Part shown: piece after piece, positions 42,784 through 51,993 of the stretch | Layout of the letters: each line of letters opens with the position of its first letter | How positions within the stretch are numbered: position 1 is the first letter of the stretch | Translations under genes and position numbers: made by a program | The notes under the pieces: generated by a model | Databases searched by the model: none | What the model was told of the DNA's origin: nothing | Seen by the model: the letters and a program-made list of their open reading frames with translations, nothing else | Origin: Winkia neuii | GTDB taxonomy: Bacteria; Actinomycetota; Actinomycetes; Actinomycetales; Actinomycetaceae | NCBI RefSeq assembly: GCF_029011175.1 | Contig: NZ_CP118946.1 | Span: 1,426,001-1,490,000, forward strand | Direction: 5' to 3' | Length of the DNA stretch: 64,000 nucleotides

Positions 42784-42855
42784 CTGGGGTACCAGGACTC
42801 GAACCTAGAACGGATGAACCAGAATCACCTGTGTTGCCAATTACACCATACCCCA
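42784..42855 (-). tRNA. tRNA-Gln (CTG)
   Basis: Minus-strand cloverleaf: acceptor TGGGGTA/TACCCCA, anticodon loop TTCTGGT with anticodon CTG, T-arm TAGGTTCGAGTCCTG, discriminator G, no encoded CCA. It is 28 nt upstream of tRNA-Glu and shares its terminator. The 228 nt above it, up to the small acidic gene, hold no other gene I can support. Confidence 0.93.
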
Positions 42856-43083
42856 ATACGGTGTTTCCAACGGTTTCCCGCGGCACTCCCAAAACTTTAC
42901 ACAACAGACCCAAGAAATCCAAACCAAAACAGTGTGCAGCTAATCACGAATTTATTTCCGCAGGTAAACAGCAGTTATCAGGGGTATTTTGCGGTAACGG
43001 CAATTTTTTCTTCGCTCCGCTAGTGCCAGCCGCCACCTTTCCACTATGTTGGATGTGTCCATTACTACAACAAGGAGACCACT

Positions 43084-43293
43084 GTGGGAGTAGAAAACAC
43101 TGAACTAGAAGATTCGGTTACCCAGCTGAACAAGCTACAGGAAAAGCTTCGCTCCATCGCGAAGGACGCTCCTACCGGAGACGACCAAGTCGATCCTCTG
43201 ACAGAAGTATTGGGAGGCGGGGATGAACACGTCTCTAAGCCAGCTGACTTTTCCGATGTAGACGAGCAGGACGACTGGCCAACAGACAACTAG
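43084..43293 (+). CDS. Small acidic protein of unknown function
   Basis: A 69-aa protein, strongly acidic, with an N-terminal amphipathic helix (ELEDSVTQLNKLQEKLRSIAKDA) and a disordered Asp-rich C-terminus ending DEQDDWPTDN. I do not recognise it. It is convincing as a gene because a GTG start has AAGGAG at the right distance and the stop is followed 18 nt later by a strong terminator. It stands alone between tRNA-Gln and the convergent lutC. Confidence 0.6.
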   Translation: MGVENTELEDSVTQLNKLQEKLRSIAKDAPTGDDQVDPLTEVLGGGDEHVSKPADFSDVDEQDDWPTDN

Positions 43294-43310
43294 ACCAGCA
43301 GATAACTAAG

Positions 43311-43344
43311 AAAAAGAGGCGCTCCAAAGGGAGCGCCTCTTTTT
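43311..43344. terminator. Bidirectional terminator between the small acidic gene and lutC
   Basis: Fifteen-base stem AAAAAGAGGCGCTCC with AAAG loop and its exact complement. Both strands end in a T-run, serving the two convergent genes. Confidence 0.92.
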
Positions 43345-44001
43345 CTACTTCACGATTATTACGTGCAAAGTACGCGGACCGTGGACTCCATCCACTCTAA
43401 CGAGCTCAATGTCAGAGGTAGCAGATGGACCAGCGATCCAAGTTATTGGACGCTGGGGATGCTCCCCCAACAGGTCTACTGCTTGAGGTACCGTCGGAAA
43501 CACATTCTTCGCTGCAACCAATACTACGTGCTTGTCTGGCACTAGGGTGATTGCGCGCCTTCCCTGGTCTTTGTCCCCATCGAGCAAAATGGTTCCGGTA
43601 TGGGAAACAGCGCAACGCGAGGATGTAAGTACCGCAGCGACGTTACTAAGTTCCCTGTGGCTCAGCTGCGCGCCCGGCTTGTCTACCTTTACCTCGCCGC
43701 TAACCGCCGATAGCCAAGACGAATCTAGTCCCTCGGGAACAACCACTGTGGCATCGCCCTCTAGGGCCTTTCCAATTGCGGCAGAAACCTCGTCCTCGGT
43801 AACTACATCGACGATCGCATTGTAGTCTTCCAAAGCTTCGACGAAGGTTTCAATTACCGGCTGCGAGCCGGGCTCGTCTTCACCGGTACGCCGGTAGTCT
43901 CTGGGCACCTCGATCGGCTGGATCTGGCTAGTCTGCAGCGCTGCGCGGATGCGGCGCATGATCTCGGCTTTTGCAGCCTTATCTTTCTCTACGCGATTCA
44001 C
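43345..44001 (-). CDS. lutC: Lactate utilization protein C (LUD domain)
   Basis: Third component of the LutABC L-lactate oxidation complex. The 218-aa protein is a single LUD domain (VVVPEGLDSSWL, AVLTSSRCAVSHTGTILLDG, LVPDKHVVLVAAKNVFPTVPQAV). The GTG start lies 2 nt after the lutB stop. Last gene of the lctP-lutABC operon. Confidence 0.92.
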   Translation of the reverse strand: MNRVEKDKAAKAEIMRRIRAALQTSQIQPIEVPRDYRRTGEDEPGSQPVIETFVEALEDYNAIVDVVTEDEVSAAIGKALEGDATVVVPEGLDSSWLSAVSGEVKVDKPGAQLSHRELSNVAAVLTSSRCAVSHTGTILLDGDKDQGRRAITLVPDKHVVLVAAKNVFPTVPQAVDLLGEHPQRPITWIAGPSATSDIELVRVDGVHGPRTLHVIIVK

Positions 44002-44003
44002 TG

Positions 44004-45527
44004 CTACTCCTCACCTTCCTGGGTTTCTTTCCACCAGCCTCTAAATGTCTGCTTAGGCGGTGCGGGCACATCGTGGATACGCGTCCACGAGGCTGCTACC
44101 GGAAGCGGGACGGCCCCAATTTTGCCGGATTTACCGCCAAGGAAACGTCCCATGGTAGCCAACTTGCCAGCCATCTCCATGTTCTTTCCAGAGGACATCA
44201 CCTTCGACATAGCTTTCATCGACAGGTCCCAGCCATTCGGGATGGACTTCCGGTGCGCATCCTGATATTTCCGCCTATTTTCGACAATGATGCCAGGCAG
44301 ATCAATGTGTACCGGACATGCTTCTGCGCAGGCGTTACATAGCGAACAGGCGAAGGGCAGGGTCGAATCGGGATCCGAGTGGTTGAATGCACTCTTGAGC
44401 TGCGGAGTGAGACAGATACCAATTGGGCCCGGATAGACCGAGTTGTAGGCGTGACCGCCAACCTGTTCGTACACGGGACAAATATTTAGACAGGCACCGC
44501 AGCGGATGCAGGACAGTGCTTCGTGAGCGACCTCGTCGGCTAGCACCTTGGTACGGCCGTTGTCCATAAGGATGACGTGCACTTCCTGCGGACCATCGTC
44601 GGGGCTGACCCCGGTCCACATTGAGGTGTAGGGGTTCATGCGCTCCCCAGTGGCCGACCTGGGAAGTAGCTGGCTAAATATTTCAGCATCTTGGAACGTA
44701 GGCACGATCTTTTCGATGCCTACGATCGAAATCAGAGTGTCGGGAAGGGTAAGGCACATCCTGCCGTTACCTTCGGATTCATAGACCGACAAGGTTCCCG
44801 TCTCGGCAATTGCCATGTTCGATCCGGACACGGCAAGGGTGGAAGAGAGGAATTTTTCGCGCAGGTGGGCGCGAGCGGCCATGGTAAGTTCGCGAGGCTC
44901 GGTAGAAATATCGGCCGGGATATTGTCCATCTTCTCTTTGAAGATTTCGCGCACTTCCGAACGGTTCCTGTGCAACGCAGGAACCACCACGTGGGAAGGC
45001 ATATCTTCGCCTAGCTGAACGATCATTTCAGCGAGGTCGGTCTCCCATGCGGTAATGCCATTGGCTTCCAGGTATTCATTCAGGTTGATCTCTTGAGTGG
45101 CCATGGACTTGACCTTGACTATGTCGTCAAGTCCCTTCTGCTCAATGAGTTCCTTTACGATTTCACATGCTTCTTTGCCATCGCGGGCCCAGTGCACGAT
45201 TCCGCCCCGGGCGGTGAAATTCTTTTCGAATTCCTCGAGCAGCTCCGGCAAATTCTCCTGCGTGTTCTGCTTTACTGCAGAAGCCGCTAGACGTAGTTGT
45301 TCCCAGTCAGGCATCTCGTCAACGCGAGTCTGCCGCTTGTTGCGGATAGCAGTAGTCGCGTGCCGAATATTGCGACGCAGCTGAGAGTTAGCAAGCTGCT
45401 TCTTCGCAGAATCCTCGAAGTAGTTTCCCCACCGAAGCGCATCTTCTGGGATCTCTGCACCCGGGCTCCAGTTGTGTTGGGGCTTGGCTTCTTCTTGCTT
45501 CTTCTTTTTCAGCATCTCTTGTAGCAT
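44004..45527 (-). CDS. lutB: Lactate utilization iron-sulfur protein B
   Basis: A 507-aa protein with an N-terminal LUD domain (ARDGKEACEIVKELIEQKG; VSGSNMAIAETGTLSVYESEGNGRM) and a C-terminal ferredoxin domain with two [4Fe-4S] motifs, CIRCGACLNICPVYEQVGGH and CSLCNACAEACPVHIDL. It passes electrons from lactate oxidation. Its start overlaps the lutA stop by one base. The order lutA-lutB-lutC is the standard one. Confidence 0.95.
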   Translation of the reverse strand: MLQEMLKKKKQEEAKPQHNWSPGAEIPEDALRWGNYFEDSAKKQLANSQLRRNIRHATTAIRNKRQTRVDEMPDWEQLRLAASAVKQNTQENLPELLEEFEKNFTARGGIVHWARDGKEACEIVKELIEQKGLDDIVKVKSMATQEINLNEYLEANGITAWETDLAEMIVQLGEDMPSHVVVPALHRNRSEVREIFKEKMDNIPADISTEPRELTMAARAHLREKFLSSTLAVSGSNMAIAETGTLSVYESEGNGRMCLTLPDTLISIVGIEKIVPTFQDAEIFSQLLPRSATGERMNPYTSMWTGVSPDDGPQEVHVILMDNGRTKVLADEVAHEALSCIRCGACLNICPVYEQVGGHAYNSVYPGPIGICLTPQLKSAFNHSDPDSTLPFACSLCNACAEACPVHIDLPGIIVENRRKYQDAHRKSIPNGWDLSMKAMSKVMSSGKNMEMAGKLATMGRFLGGKSGKIGAVPLPVAASWTRIHDVPAPPKQTFRGWWKETQEGEE

Positions 45528-46315
45528 TACGCACCAACCTTATTGGTAGTCGAGGGCGGGGTCCACGGGTCGTCAGCGGTTGGGGCTAGCACTTCAGCTA
45601 GGTGCATCACGCGCAGTCCCGACTGGTTGCGCGAGAGACCACCGCCAATATGCATCAGACAGGAGTAGTCACCGGCTACGAGCACCTCTGCTCCAGTAGC
45701 CATTGCGTTTGCCATCTTCTTCGAGAGCATCGCTGCCGAGACGTCGGGATTCTTGAGCGAGAAGGTACCACCGAAACCGCAGCAAGATTTTTCGTCTGGC
45801 AGACGAACGAATTCAAGGCCTTCTACATTTTGCAGAAGCTTGTAAGGTTTATCCCCCACCTTCGCAATGCGCAGGGAGTGGCAAGTCGGGTGGTAGGTAA
45901 CCTTGTGCGGGAAGTAGGCACCCACGTCCTCGAGTCCTAGAACGTCTACTAACAGTTCAGACAGTTCGTAGGTGTGCGACGCAATCTGCTGCGCCTTCTT
46001 AGCGAGGGCGGAATCGTCTAGCGAGGACGCAACCGTCTGCTGTTGGTGCCTAAGAGAACCCGTGCAGGACCCCGACGGAACCACGATTGCATCCCATTCC
46101 CCGTCCAGGACGGGCTGGAAGGTCTTTACGTGGTTTCTGATTAGAGGCATCGCTTCGTTGTAGTAGCCAGTATTGATATGCATCTGGCCGCAGCACCCCT
46201 GTGACTCGGGGAAAATGACCTCGTGCCCTAGACGCTGAAGCAAATGCACTGTGGCCTGCGATGCTTGCGGAAACATAACATCCGAAATGCACGTGGCAAA
46301 TAGTGCTATTTTCAC
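45527..46315 (-). CDS. lutA: Lactate utilization protein A (CCG-domain)
   Basis: A 262-aa (Fe-S)-binding oxidoreductase subunit with the two Cys-rich CCG motifs: ESQGCCGQMHINTGYY near residue 40 and DEKSCCGFGGTFSLKNPDVS near 180. GTG start preceded by AAAGGAAAA. It follows lctP by 22 nt, so uptake and oxidation of lactate are encoded together. Confidence 0.94.
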   Translation of the reverse strand: MKIALFATCISDVMFPQASQATVHLLQRLGHEVIFPESQGCCGQMHINTGYYNEAMPLIRNHVKTFQPVLDGEWDAIVVPSGSCTGSLRHQQQTVASSLDDSALAKKAQQIASHTYELSELLVDVLGLEDVGAYFPHKVTYHPTCHSLRIAKVGDKPYKLLQNVEGLEFVRLPDEKSCCGFGGTFSLKNPDVSAAMLSKKMANAMATGAEVLVAGDYSCLMHIGGGLSRNQSGLRVMHLAEVLAPTADDPWTPPSTTNKVGA

Positions 46316-46337
46316 CAGTTTTCCTTTCTTTACTGTG

Positions 46338-47996
46338 CTAGCCCAACAACGAGCTAAAACCTACGAGTAGCGCCAGGGCTACCAGCAGTACGAGTGAGAT
46401 CGGCAGCGCTTTGCGGAGGAGCTGCGGCTCGGAGTTGGGCTGCCCCACAGCTCCGGCTGCGATAGTCAAGTTCTGCGGCGAGATGATCTTGCCGAGTCCG
46501 CCACCCACAGTGTTGGCACCGAGCAACAATGACGGATCTGCGCCAACAGAGTGCGCCGCGGTTGACTGCAGGTCTGCGAACAGGGCGTTGGCAGAAGTAG
46601 CCGAACCGGTCACGGCAGTGCCCAGCCAACCAAGGACCGGCGAGATGAACGCGAACGCCGCACCTGTACCCGCCATCCACGCACCGATAACCGCTGTCTG
46701 GCCAGAGAAGTTCATCACATAGGCCAAAGCCATTACCGTGGCGATGGTCAGGATCGAGATCCGCAACGAATAGATCGTCTTGAAGAGCGTGGCAATTCCC
46801 TGTTTGAAGGTAAGCGGGAAAGCGCCCTCCGAAGAGGTGGCACTGTAGACCGCCGCTACTACTAAAGCGGTGATCGCGATTAGGGTGCCAGGAGAGGATA
46901 GCCACTGCAGGTTGAACGTAGTTCCTGCGAGCGGTTCTCCGGCCTTGTTGACCAGGTTTCCATCTAGCCCGGGCCACCCGAATTTGATATCCGTGGAAGC
47001 AAGTAGACCTGGGATGTCAACACCGACCGTCCACAGCTTAGCCACGGCAAAGACCAGTACGACCAACCAGTACGGCATTAGAGCCAGTGCTGCCCTAGAA
47101 GCGGTCAGCTCGGACGTCCCCTCAGTACATTCCTCTTCCGGGGTATGCGGATGCCACACCTGCATAAGTGCAGTAACTGCGCCAAAGCCAAGCAGTGAAG
47201 CAAGCACAGAAGTGAGCTCATAAGAGAAGAATCCAGCGCACCAGAAGTGTCCCAGCGCAGTGACCGCTCCAGCTACGAGCGCCGCTGGCCACAGCTGCTT
47301 CAGACCGCGTATCCCGTCTAGCATAAACAGCAGCAGGACCGGGATGAAGCACGCAATTATTGGAGTGAGGTGACTCATCTGGCTGGCTACCTCAGTAGCC
47401 TTTACTCCCCCCAGTCGCCCGGCGGTAGTCACCGGAATTGCCATAGCGCCGTAGCCAACACTGATCGCGTTACCAGCAATGGTGACAAGAGCCGCCTTAA
47501 TCGGCTTAATTCCAATTGCCACTAGCATCGCAGCAACAATTGCCACGGGGGCGCCAAAACCAGCCAGCCCTTCTAGCAGCCCGCAGAAACTAAACGAAAT
47601 GATAAGTGCTTGGACACGGCGATCGCCACGTCCGACAAGGTTGAAGGTCGCACGTACGTCGTCTCCGCGACCCGATTCCACGGTCAGGTTGTACAGCCAG
47701 ACCGCGGCAATAATAATGTACAAAATTGGCATGAATCCAAAGGCCAACCCCTGGCTAGCAGATAGCAGAGCAAGGGAAAGCGGCATCTTGAAACTCAGCC
47801 AAGCTACCAGTAGTGAAGCCACCAAGGAAATAAGTGCGCACCAATGCGTCTTGACCTTGAAAGCTCCTAGGAGGATGAAAAATACCGCCAAGGGAATGAG
47901 TCCCACTATTGCAGATAGGAAGAGTGAACCAATAACCGGGGCGTCCGGGGCGGTATACGTTGCAGTCGCTACCAAATTAGAACCATCCTGTTGCAT
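46338..47996 (-). CDS. lctP: L-lactate permease (LctP/LldP family)
   Basis: Lactate:proton symporter with about 13-14 spans. Family features include LFLSAIVGLIPLAVFFILLG at the N-terminus, FSFCGLLEGLAGFGAPVAIVAAML and the late GSATSANALFADLQSTAA. I start at the ATG giving MQQDGSNLV, which is closest to the family length; a GTG 17 codons upstream is possible, and neither has a strong ribosome site. First gene of the lactate operon. The 230-nt upstream region up to the gltX terminator holds its promoter; I see no clear operator. Confidence 0.92.
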   Translation of the reverse strand: MQQDGSNLVATATYTAPDAPVIGSLFLSAIVGLIPLAVFFILLGAFKVKTHWCALISLVASLLVAWLSFKMPLSLALLSASQGLAFGFMPILYIIIAAVWLYNLTVESGRGDDVRATFNLVGRGDRRVQALIISFSFCGLLEGLAGFGAPVAIVAAMLVAIGIKPIKAALVTIAGNAISVGYGAMAIPVTTAGRLGGVKATEVASQMSHLTPIIACFIPVLLLFMLDGIRGLKQLWPAALVAGAVTALGHFWCAGFFSYELTSVLASLLGFGAVTALMQVWHPHTPEEECTEGTSELTASRAALALMPYWLVVLVFAVAKLWTVGVDIPGLLASTDIKFGWPGLDGNLVNKAGEPLAGTTFNLQWLSSPGTLIAITALVVAAVYSATSSEGAFPLTFKQGIATLFKTIYSLRISILTIATVMALAYVMNFSGQTAVIGAWMAGTGAAFAFISPVLGWLGTAVTGSATSANALFADLQSTAAHSVGADPSLLLGANTVGGGLGKIISPQNLTIAAGAVGQPNSEPQLLRKALPISLVLLVALALLVGFSSLLG

Positions 47997-48228
47997 GGCC
48001 GTTAGGCCGTAAGTCTTACACTGCAAGCTACCCCAACCGCGCTTCACCTCATCATTTACCCCTGTTTGCCCAGGTAGAAGGATTATGCGGTAGAAGGTGG
48101 GGAAACATTAAAAGGACTTAAGTGTTACGAAAAACCAGAACCCCCCGCGCACCTACGAACTGCGTTATTTATGCCGATTTGCCCCCTCTTGGGCACATTC
48201 AGAAAAGCTGGTAAGGGAATTTGGGCCC

Positions 48229-48265
48229 AAAAAGCTGGGGAGCAGGCGATGCCTGCTCCCCAGCT
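48229..48265 (-). terminator. Terminator of gltX
   Basis: Fifteen-bp stem AGCTGGGGAGCAGGC and complement around GAT; followed by TTTTT on the minus strand. Confidence 0.9.
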
Positions 48266-48278
48266 ATTTGTTTATCGG

Positions 48279-49799
48279 CTATTTCTGCAACATCTGTGCA
48301 GCAGCATTCAGCCGCTTCAGTGTCTCTTCACGGCCCAAGATAACCATCGAATTGAAAACAGGGATCGAAGCATTGGTCCCGGTCATTGCCACGAATAGTG
48401 GCCCAAACGCAACCCTAGGCTTCAATTCCAGGCCCTCGATTATGGACTCTGTTAGAGCTTCATGAATACCATCCACCGTGTACTGGCTTTCAGGCAGGGC
48501 CTCAACAGTCTTAGCTGCCTGGGCAAGAACCTGCGGAGCAGAGTCCTTCAGTTTTCGAACTGCCTTCTCGTTATACGTGAGTTCCTCGCCATCAATGAAG
48601 AGGAACCGCAGTAGATCGACAGCCTCGCCCAGCAGCTGGATACGAGTTTGCGCAAGAGGGGCAGCTTCGCCAAGCAAGTACTGTTCCTGTTCAGTCAGGT
48701 CATCCCAGGAAGGAGCGGAGACGACCTTGCCTTCATGCAGGTACGGGACTAGGCGGGCACGGAAATCTTCAACGTCTAGCCTGCGGATATGCTCCGCATT
48801 TATCGCGACGCACTTCTTCTGGTCAAAGCGAGCCGGATTGGGGTTCACGTCGTGAATATCGAAGGCCTTGATCATCTCTTCTTTGTCGAAGATGTCCCGG
48901 TCTGGCGCGATAGACCAACCGAGCAATGCCAAGTAGTTCAGTAGCCCTTCTGGGAGCATCCCGTTTTCGCGATGGAGCAGAAGGTTGGACTTCGGATCTC
49001 GTTTAGATAGCTTCTTATTCCCCTCTCCCATGACATACGGCAAGTGCCCAAATTCGGGGATTCGCTTTGCGATACCGAGCTCCATTAGCGCCCGGTACAT
49101 GACAATCTGGCGGGGAGTAGAAGACAGAATGTCTTCCCCGCGCAGAATGTGCGTCACGTCCATAAGAGCATCGTCGATGGGATTTACCAGAGGATAAAGT
49201 GGATCCCCATTCGCCCGCAGAATCACGTAATCCGGTACAGTTCCTGCCTTGAATATGATCTCGCCGCGCACCAGGTCAGTGAAAGTAACGTCTTCATCTG
49301 GCATGCGCATACGGTAAACAGGCTTGCGCCCCTCGGCTTTGAAAGCCGCGATCTGTTCAGCAGTCAGGTTGCGGTCATAACCGTCGTAGCCCAGCTTCGG
49401 AGGACGACCAGCGGCCTTGTGTCGCTCCTCGATTTCCTGCGGAGTCGAATAGGATTCGTAGGCATAACCCGCATCAATAAGCTTCTTGGCTACATCTTTG
49501 TAGATGTCCATTCTTTCGGACTGCCGGTAGGGCTCGTGGGGACCTCCCACACCGATCCCTTCGTCCCAGTCCAGACCCATCCACTTCAAAGACTCAATGA
49601 TCTGGTCGAATGATTCCTGGCTGTCGCGGGCCGCATCCGTGTCTTCGATACGGAATATGAAAGTGCCGCCCGTGTGGCGCGCATATGCCCAGTTGAACAG
49701 GCATGTGCGTACCATCCCTACGTGAGGGGTGCCGGTCGGAGACGGACAAAAACGAACGCGAACATCACTGCCTGTCGCTGGCGTTTTTTCAGTGCTCAT
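48279..49799 (-). CDS. gltX: Glutamyl-tRNA synthetase
   Basis: Class I aminoacyl-tRNA synthetase charging tRNA-Glu, 506 aa. The HIGH-like motif is in [17 protein letters not shown] and KLSKR in [12 protein letters not shown]. The C-terminal anticodon-binding domain is intact. tRNA-Glu lies 5.5 kb away in this window. It is monocistronic with its own terminator, divergent from the PatB-like gene. Confidence 0.97.
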   Translation of the reverse strand: MSTEKTPATGSDVRVRFCPSPTGTPHVGMVRTCLFNWAYARHTGGTFIFRIEDTDAARDSQESFDQIIESLKWMGLDWDEGIGVGGPHEPYRQSERMDIYKDVAKKLIDAGYAYESYSTPQEIEERHKAAGRPPKLGYDGYDRNLTAEQIAAFKAEGRKPVYRMRMPDEDVTFTDLVRGEIIFKAGTVPDYVILRANGDPLYPLVNPIDDALMDVTHILRGEDILSSTPRQIVMYRALMELGIAKRIPEFGHLPYVMGEGNKKLSKRDPKSNLLLHRENGMLPEGLLNYLALLGWSIAPDRDIFDKEEMIKAFDIHDVNPNPARFDQKKCVAINAEHIRRLDVEDFRARLVPYLHEGKVVSAPSWDDLTEQEQYLLGEAAPLAQTRIQLLGEAVDLLRFLFIDGEELTYNEKAVRKLKDSAPQVLAQAAKTVEALPESQYTVDGIHEALTESIIEGLELKPRVAFGPLFVAMTGTNASIPVFNSMVILGREETLKRLNAAAQMLQK

Positions 49800-49918
49800 A
49801 ATGCCTATAGCGTACCGCGTGCCGGCCAGATCTTCGAACCGCGGCCTCTAACCAACATGGAATATTCGCGAGTAGTTCATAATAGGGAAAAATGAAGAAC
49901 TAGTCGCTGGAGGGGCAA

Positions 49919-51103
49919 GTGTCGCTCGCAGATTTCTCGCGAAAAGCGGATTCGCTTTCTATTGAGCAGTTACGTGGTAGGGCAACAAGGAAGTGGTCCA
50001 TGCGTATGGGCGAATCCCTGTTGGACGGGGCGTGGATCGCCGAAGCAGACTTTGGTACTGCCCCGCAGGTGGAGGCCGCACTCCACGAGGCGATCTCGAA
50101 CAACTTTCTGGGCTACATGCCTACCTGGCTAGTCGAGCGCACGCTCTATGAATGTAGGCAGTTCCAAGCAGACCGTTTTGGCGTAACGCTAGCCGAGGAC
50201 TGTTATGGCATTGCCCCCGACGTCCTTTCTGTACTGCATCAAGTAATTGAACAATTAACCGACAAAGGCACCCCGGTTATTGTTCCTACTCCTGCATATA
50301 TGCCCTTCCTGACCATTCCCGGCTCCCATTTCCGGGCCACTATTCAAGTTCCGTCACACGTTGATGCAAATGGCCGTTACAAGCTCGACCTGGAGCGGAT
50401 CGACCGTGCTTTTTCCGAGGGCGCACAGTTGTTGATCCTGTGCAATCCCTGGAATCCGACCGGCCAGACTTTCACTCGCGAAGAATTGGTTGAGCTAGCT
50501 AGCGTGGTGCACAAACACCCGCAGGCAATTGTTTTCAGCGACGAGATCCACTCCCCTCTGGTACATGCAGACCGTACCCATATTCCTTTTGCTTCTCTAA
50601 GTGAGCAGACGGCTTCTCGGACGGTAACTGCAACCGCGGCATCAAAGGGGTGGAACATTCCGGGGCTCAATTGTGCGCAGTGGTACATCGCTGGCAGCAC
50701 TCTTAAAGAGCGTTTTGCCCGCGGATCGGAGTTGTTAGCTAGTGGGGCTAGCCCACTCGGAGCTCTAGGAGCATGCGTCGCCTACCGGGATGGGCGTGAC
50801 TGGCTGGATGACTTCAATGCCTACATAGTGAAGAATTCTGTGCGCGTACAGGAGCTACTTGCGGATTCCGGCTCCCGGCTCCGCTGCACCAGCCCACAGG
50901 CAACCTATCTGACGTGGTGGGATGCGAGCGCTTACGAGGTCAACAATCCCGCTGAACTCATCGCTTCCAAAGCGGCGGTGGCGGTAAATGCCGGCCACGA
51001 GCTGGGAGAAGATTACTCGCGCTTCTTCAGACTAAATCTGGCCTCACCCACGCCGGTATTGGAAGATATGGTCTCTCGTATACTCGCAGCCTTCGCTAAC
51101 TAG
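49919..51103 (+). CDS. PatB/MalY-family aminotransferase or cystathionine beta-lyase
   Basis: PLP enzyme of fold type I, 394 aa, of the MalY/PatB group, which cleaves cystathionine or cysteine-like C-S bonds. LILCNPWNPTGQTFTREEL carries the cofactor-binding Asn, VFSDEIHSPLVH the Asp that contacts the PLP ring, and TATAASKGWNIPGLNCAQ the Schiff-base Lys. A GTG start follows GGAGG by 5 nt. Monocistronic with a strong terminator. With cysKE and a MetE-like gene in the window, a role in cysteine/methionine interconversion is plausible. Confidence 0.88.
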   Translation: MSLADFSRKADSLSIEQLRGRATRKWSMRMGESLLDGAWIAEADFGTAPQVEAALHEAISNNFLGYMPTWLVERTLYECRQFQADRFGVTLAEDCYGIAPDVLSVLHQVIEQLTDKGTPVIVPTPAYMPFLTIPGSHFRATIQVPSHVDANGRYKLDLERIDRAFSEGAQLLILCNPWNPTGQTFTREELVELASVVHKHPQAIVFSDEIHSPLVHADRTHIPFASLSEQTASRTVTATAASKGWNIPGLNCAQWYIAGSTLKERFARGSELLASGASPLGALGACVAYRDGRDWLDDFNAYIVKNSVRVQELLADSGSRLRCTSPQATYLTWWDASAYEVNNPAELIASKAAVAVNAGHELGEDYSRFFRLNLASPTPVLEDMVSRILAAFAN

Positions 51104-51121
51104 GGGACCAAGAATAGTTTT

Positions 51122-51163
51122 AGGGGGATGGGCCCGGCCTTGGCCGAGCCCATCCCCCTTTTC
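51122..51163. terminator. Terminator between the PatB-like and FAH genes
   Basis: Stem AGGGGGATGGGC / GCCCATCCCCCT with inner CGGCC/GGCCG pairing and a TTTT tail on the plus strand. Confidence 0.85.
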
Positions 51164-51216
51164 CATTGACAGCTAACGCTTTAGGGGACTTACCGTTCTG
51201 CTCCCCTGCATCGGAG

Positions 51217-51993
51217 TTATCGGCGAAGCACCTGATTTCTCAACGTGCCGATATTTTCTATCTCGCACTCGACAGTGTCCCCAGCATCCATTGGGCCGGC
51301 GCCCGCTGGCGTGCCAGTCAGGACTATATCCCCTGGCAGTAGTGTGAAAACGCTAGAGACATAGGAGACCAGCTCCCGCACCGAGTGTTTCATGTCGGCT
51401 GTGCTGGCCGACTGCCGCACCGAGCCATTTACCCTGCATTCAATATGCAAGTTATCCGGGTCCAGCTTCGGATCTACAACAATCCAAGGACCTACCGGGC
51501 AGGAGGTATCCCATCCTTTTGCCCGGGTAAGCTGCCCATCCTGCCGCTGCGTGTCTCGGGCAGTTGCATCGTTAGCAATGGTGTAGCCCATAATTACCTG
51601 GTCGACCTGCTCGACAGGGATATCTTTCGCCAAAGTCTTGATCACGACAGCGAGCTGCGCCTCTTGCTCTACTTCTGCAGAGAATTTTGGCAGCACGATC
51701 GGATCATCCGGGCCGATCACCGAGGTGTTCGGCTTCAAGAACAGCGGCGGCTGTTCTGCAGGCTGCCCGGCCTCTTCGGCTCCACTTAACGGATAGTTTC
51801 CGATGACCCCTACTACCTTTGACCGTGGGATTACCGGCGAAAGAAACCTTGCCTCTTCAAAAGGCACTAGGAGCCCGGACGGTTCCACCTTGGAAAAGAG
51901 CGGGTCGTTCTTAAGTGCCACTATCTGCTTAGCGTCGTCCTCGAAAACTCCGAACATCGGGGAATCTCCGGTAGAAAAACGTGCAACCTTCAT
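51217..51993 (-). CDS. Fumarylacetoacetate hydrolase family protein
   Basis: A 258-aa FAH-fold metal-dependent hydrolase or decarboxylase. The metal-binding triad is visible as VEQEAQLAVVI (Glu-x-Glu) and NDATARDTQR (Asp), and TGTPAGAGPMDAGD is the family C-terminal loop. Substrate unknown; relatives act on acylpyruvates or oxaloacetate. The ATG overlaps the stop of the upstream symporter gene (ATGA), so the two are co-translated. Confidence 0.87.
   Translation of the reverse strand: MKVARFSTGDSPMFGVFEDDAKQIVALKNDPLFSKVEPSGLLVPFEEARFLSPVIPRSKVVGVIGNYPLSGAEEAGQPAEQPPLFLKPNTSVIGPDDPIVLPKFSAEVEQEAQLAVVIKTLAKDIPVEQVDQVIMGYTIANDATARDTQRQDGQLTRAKGWDTSCPVGPWIVVDPKLDPDNLHIECRVNGSVRQSASTADMKHSVRELVSYVSSVFTLLPGDIVLTGTPAGAGPMDAGDTVECEIENIGTLRNQVLRR

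Noticed and set aside
49800-49918. T-box or other amino-acid riboswitch upstream of gltX
   Set aside because: No specifier stem, T-box sequence or terminator/antiterminator pair is visible; ilvD and cimA upstream regions were also negative.
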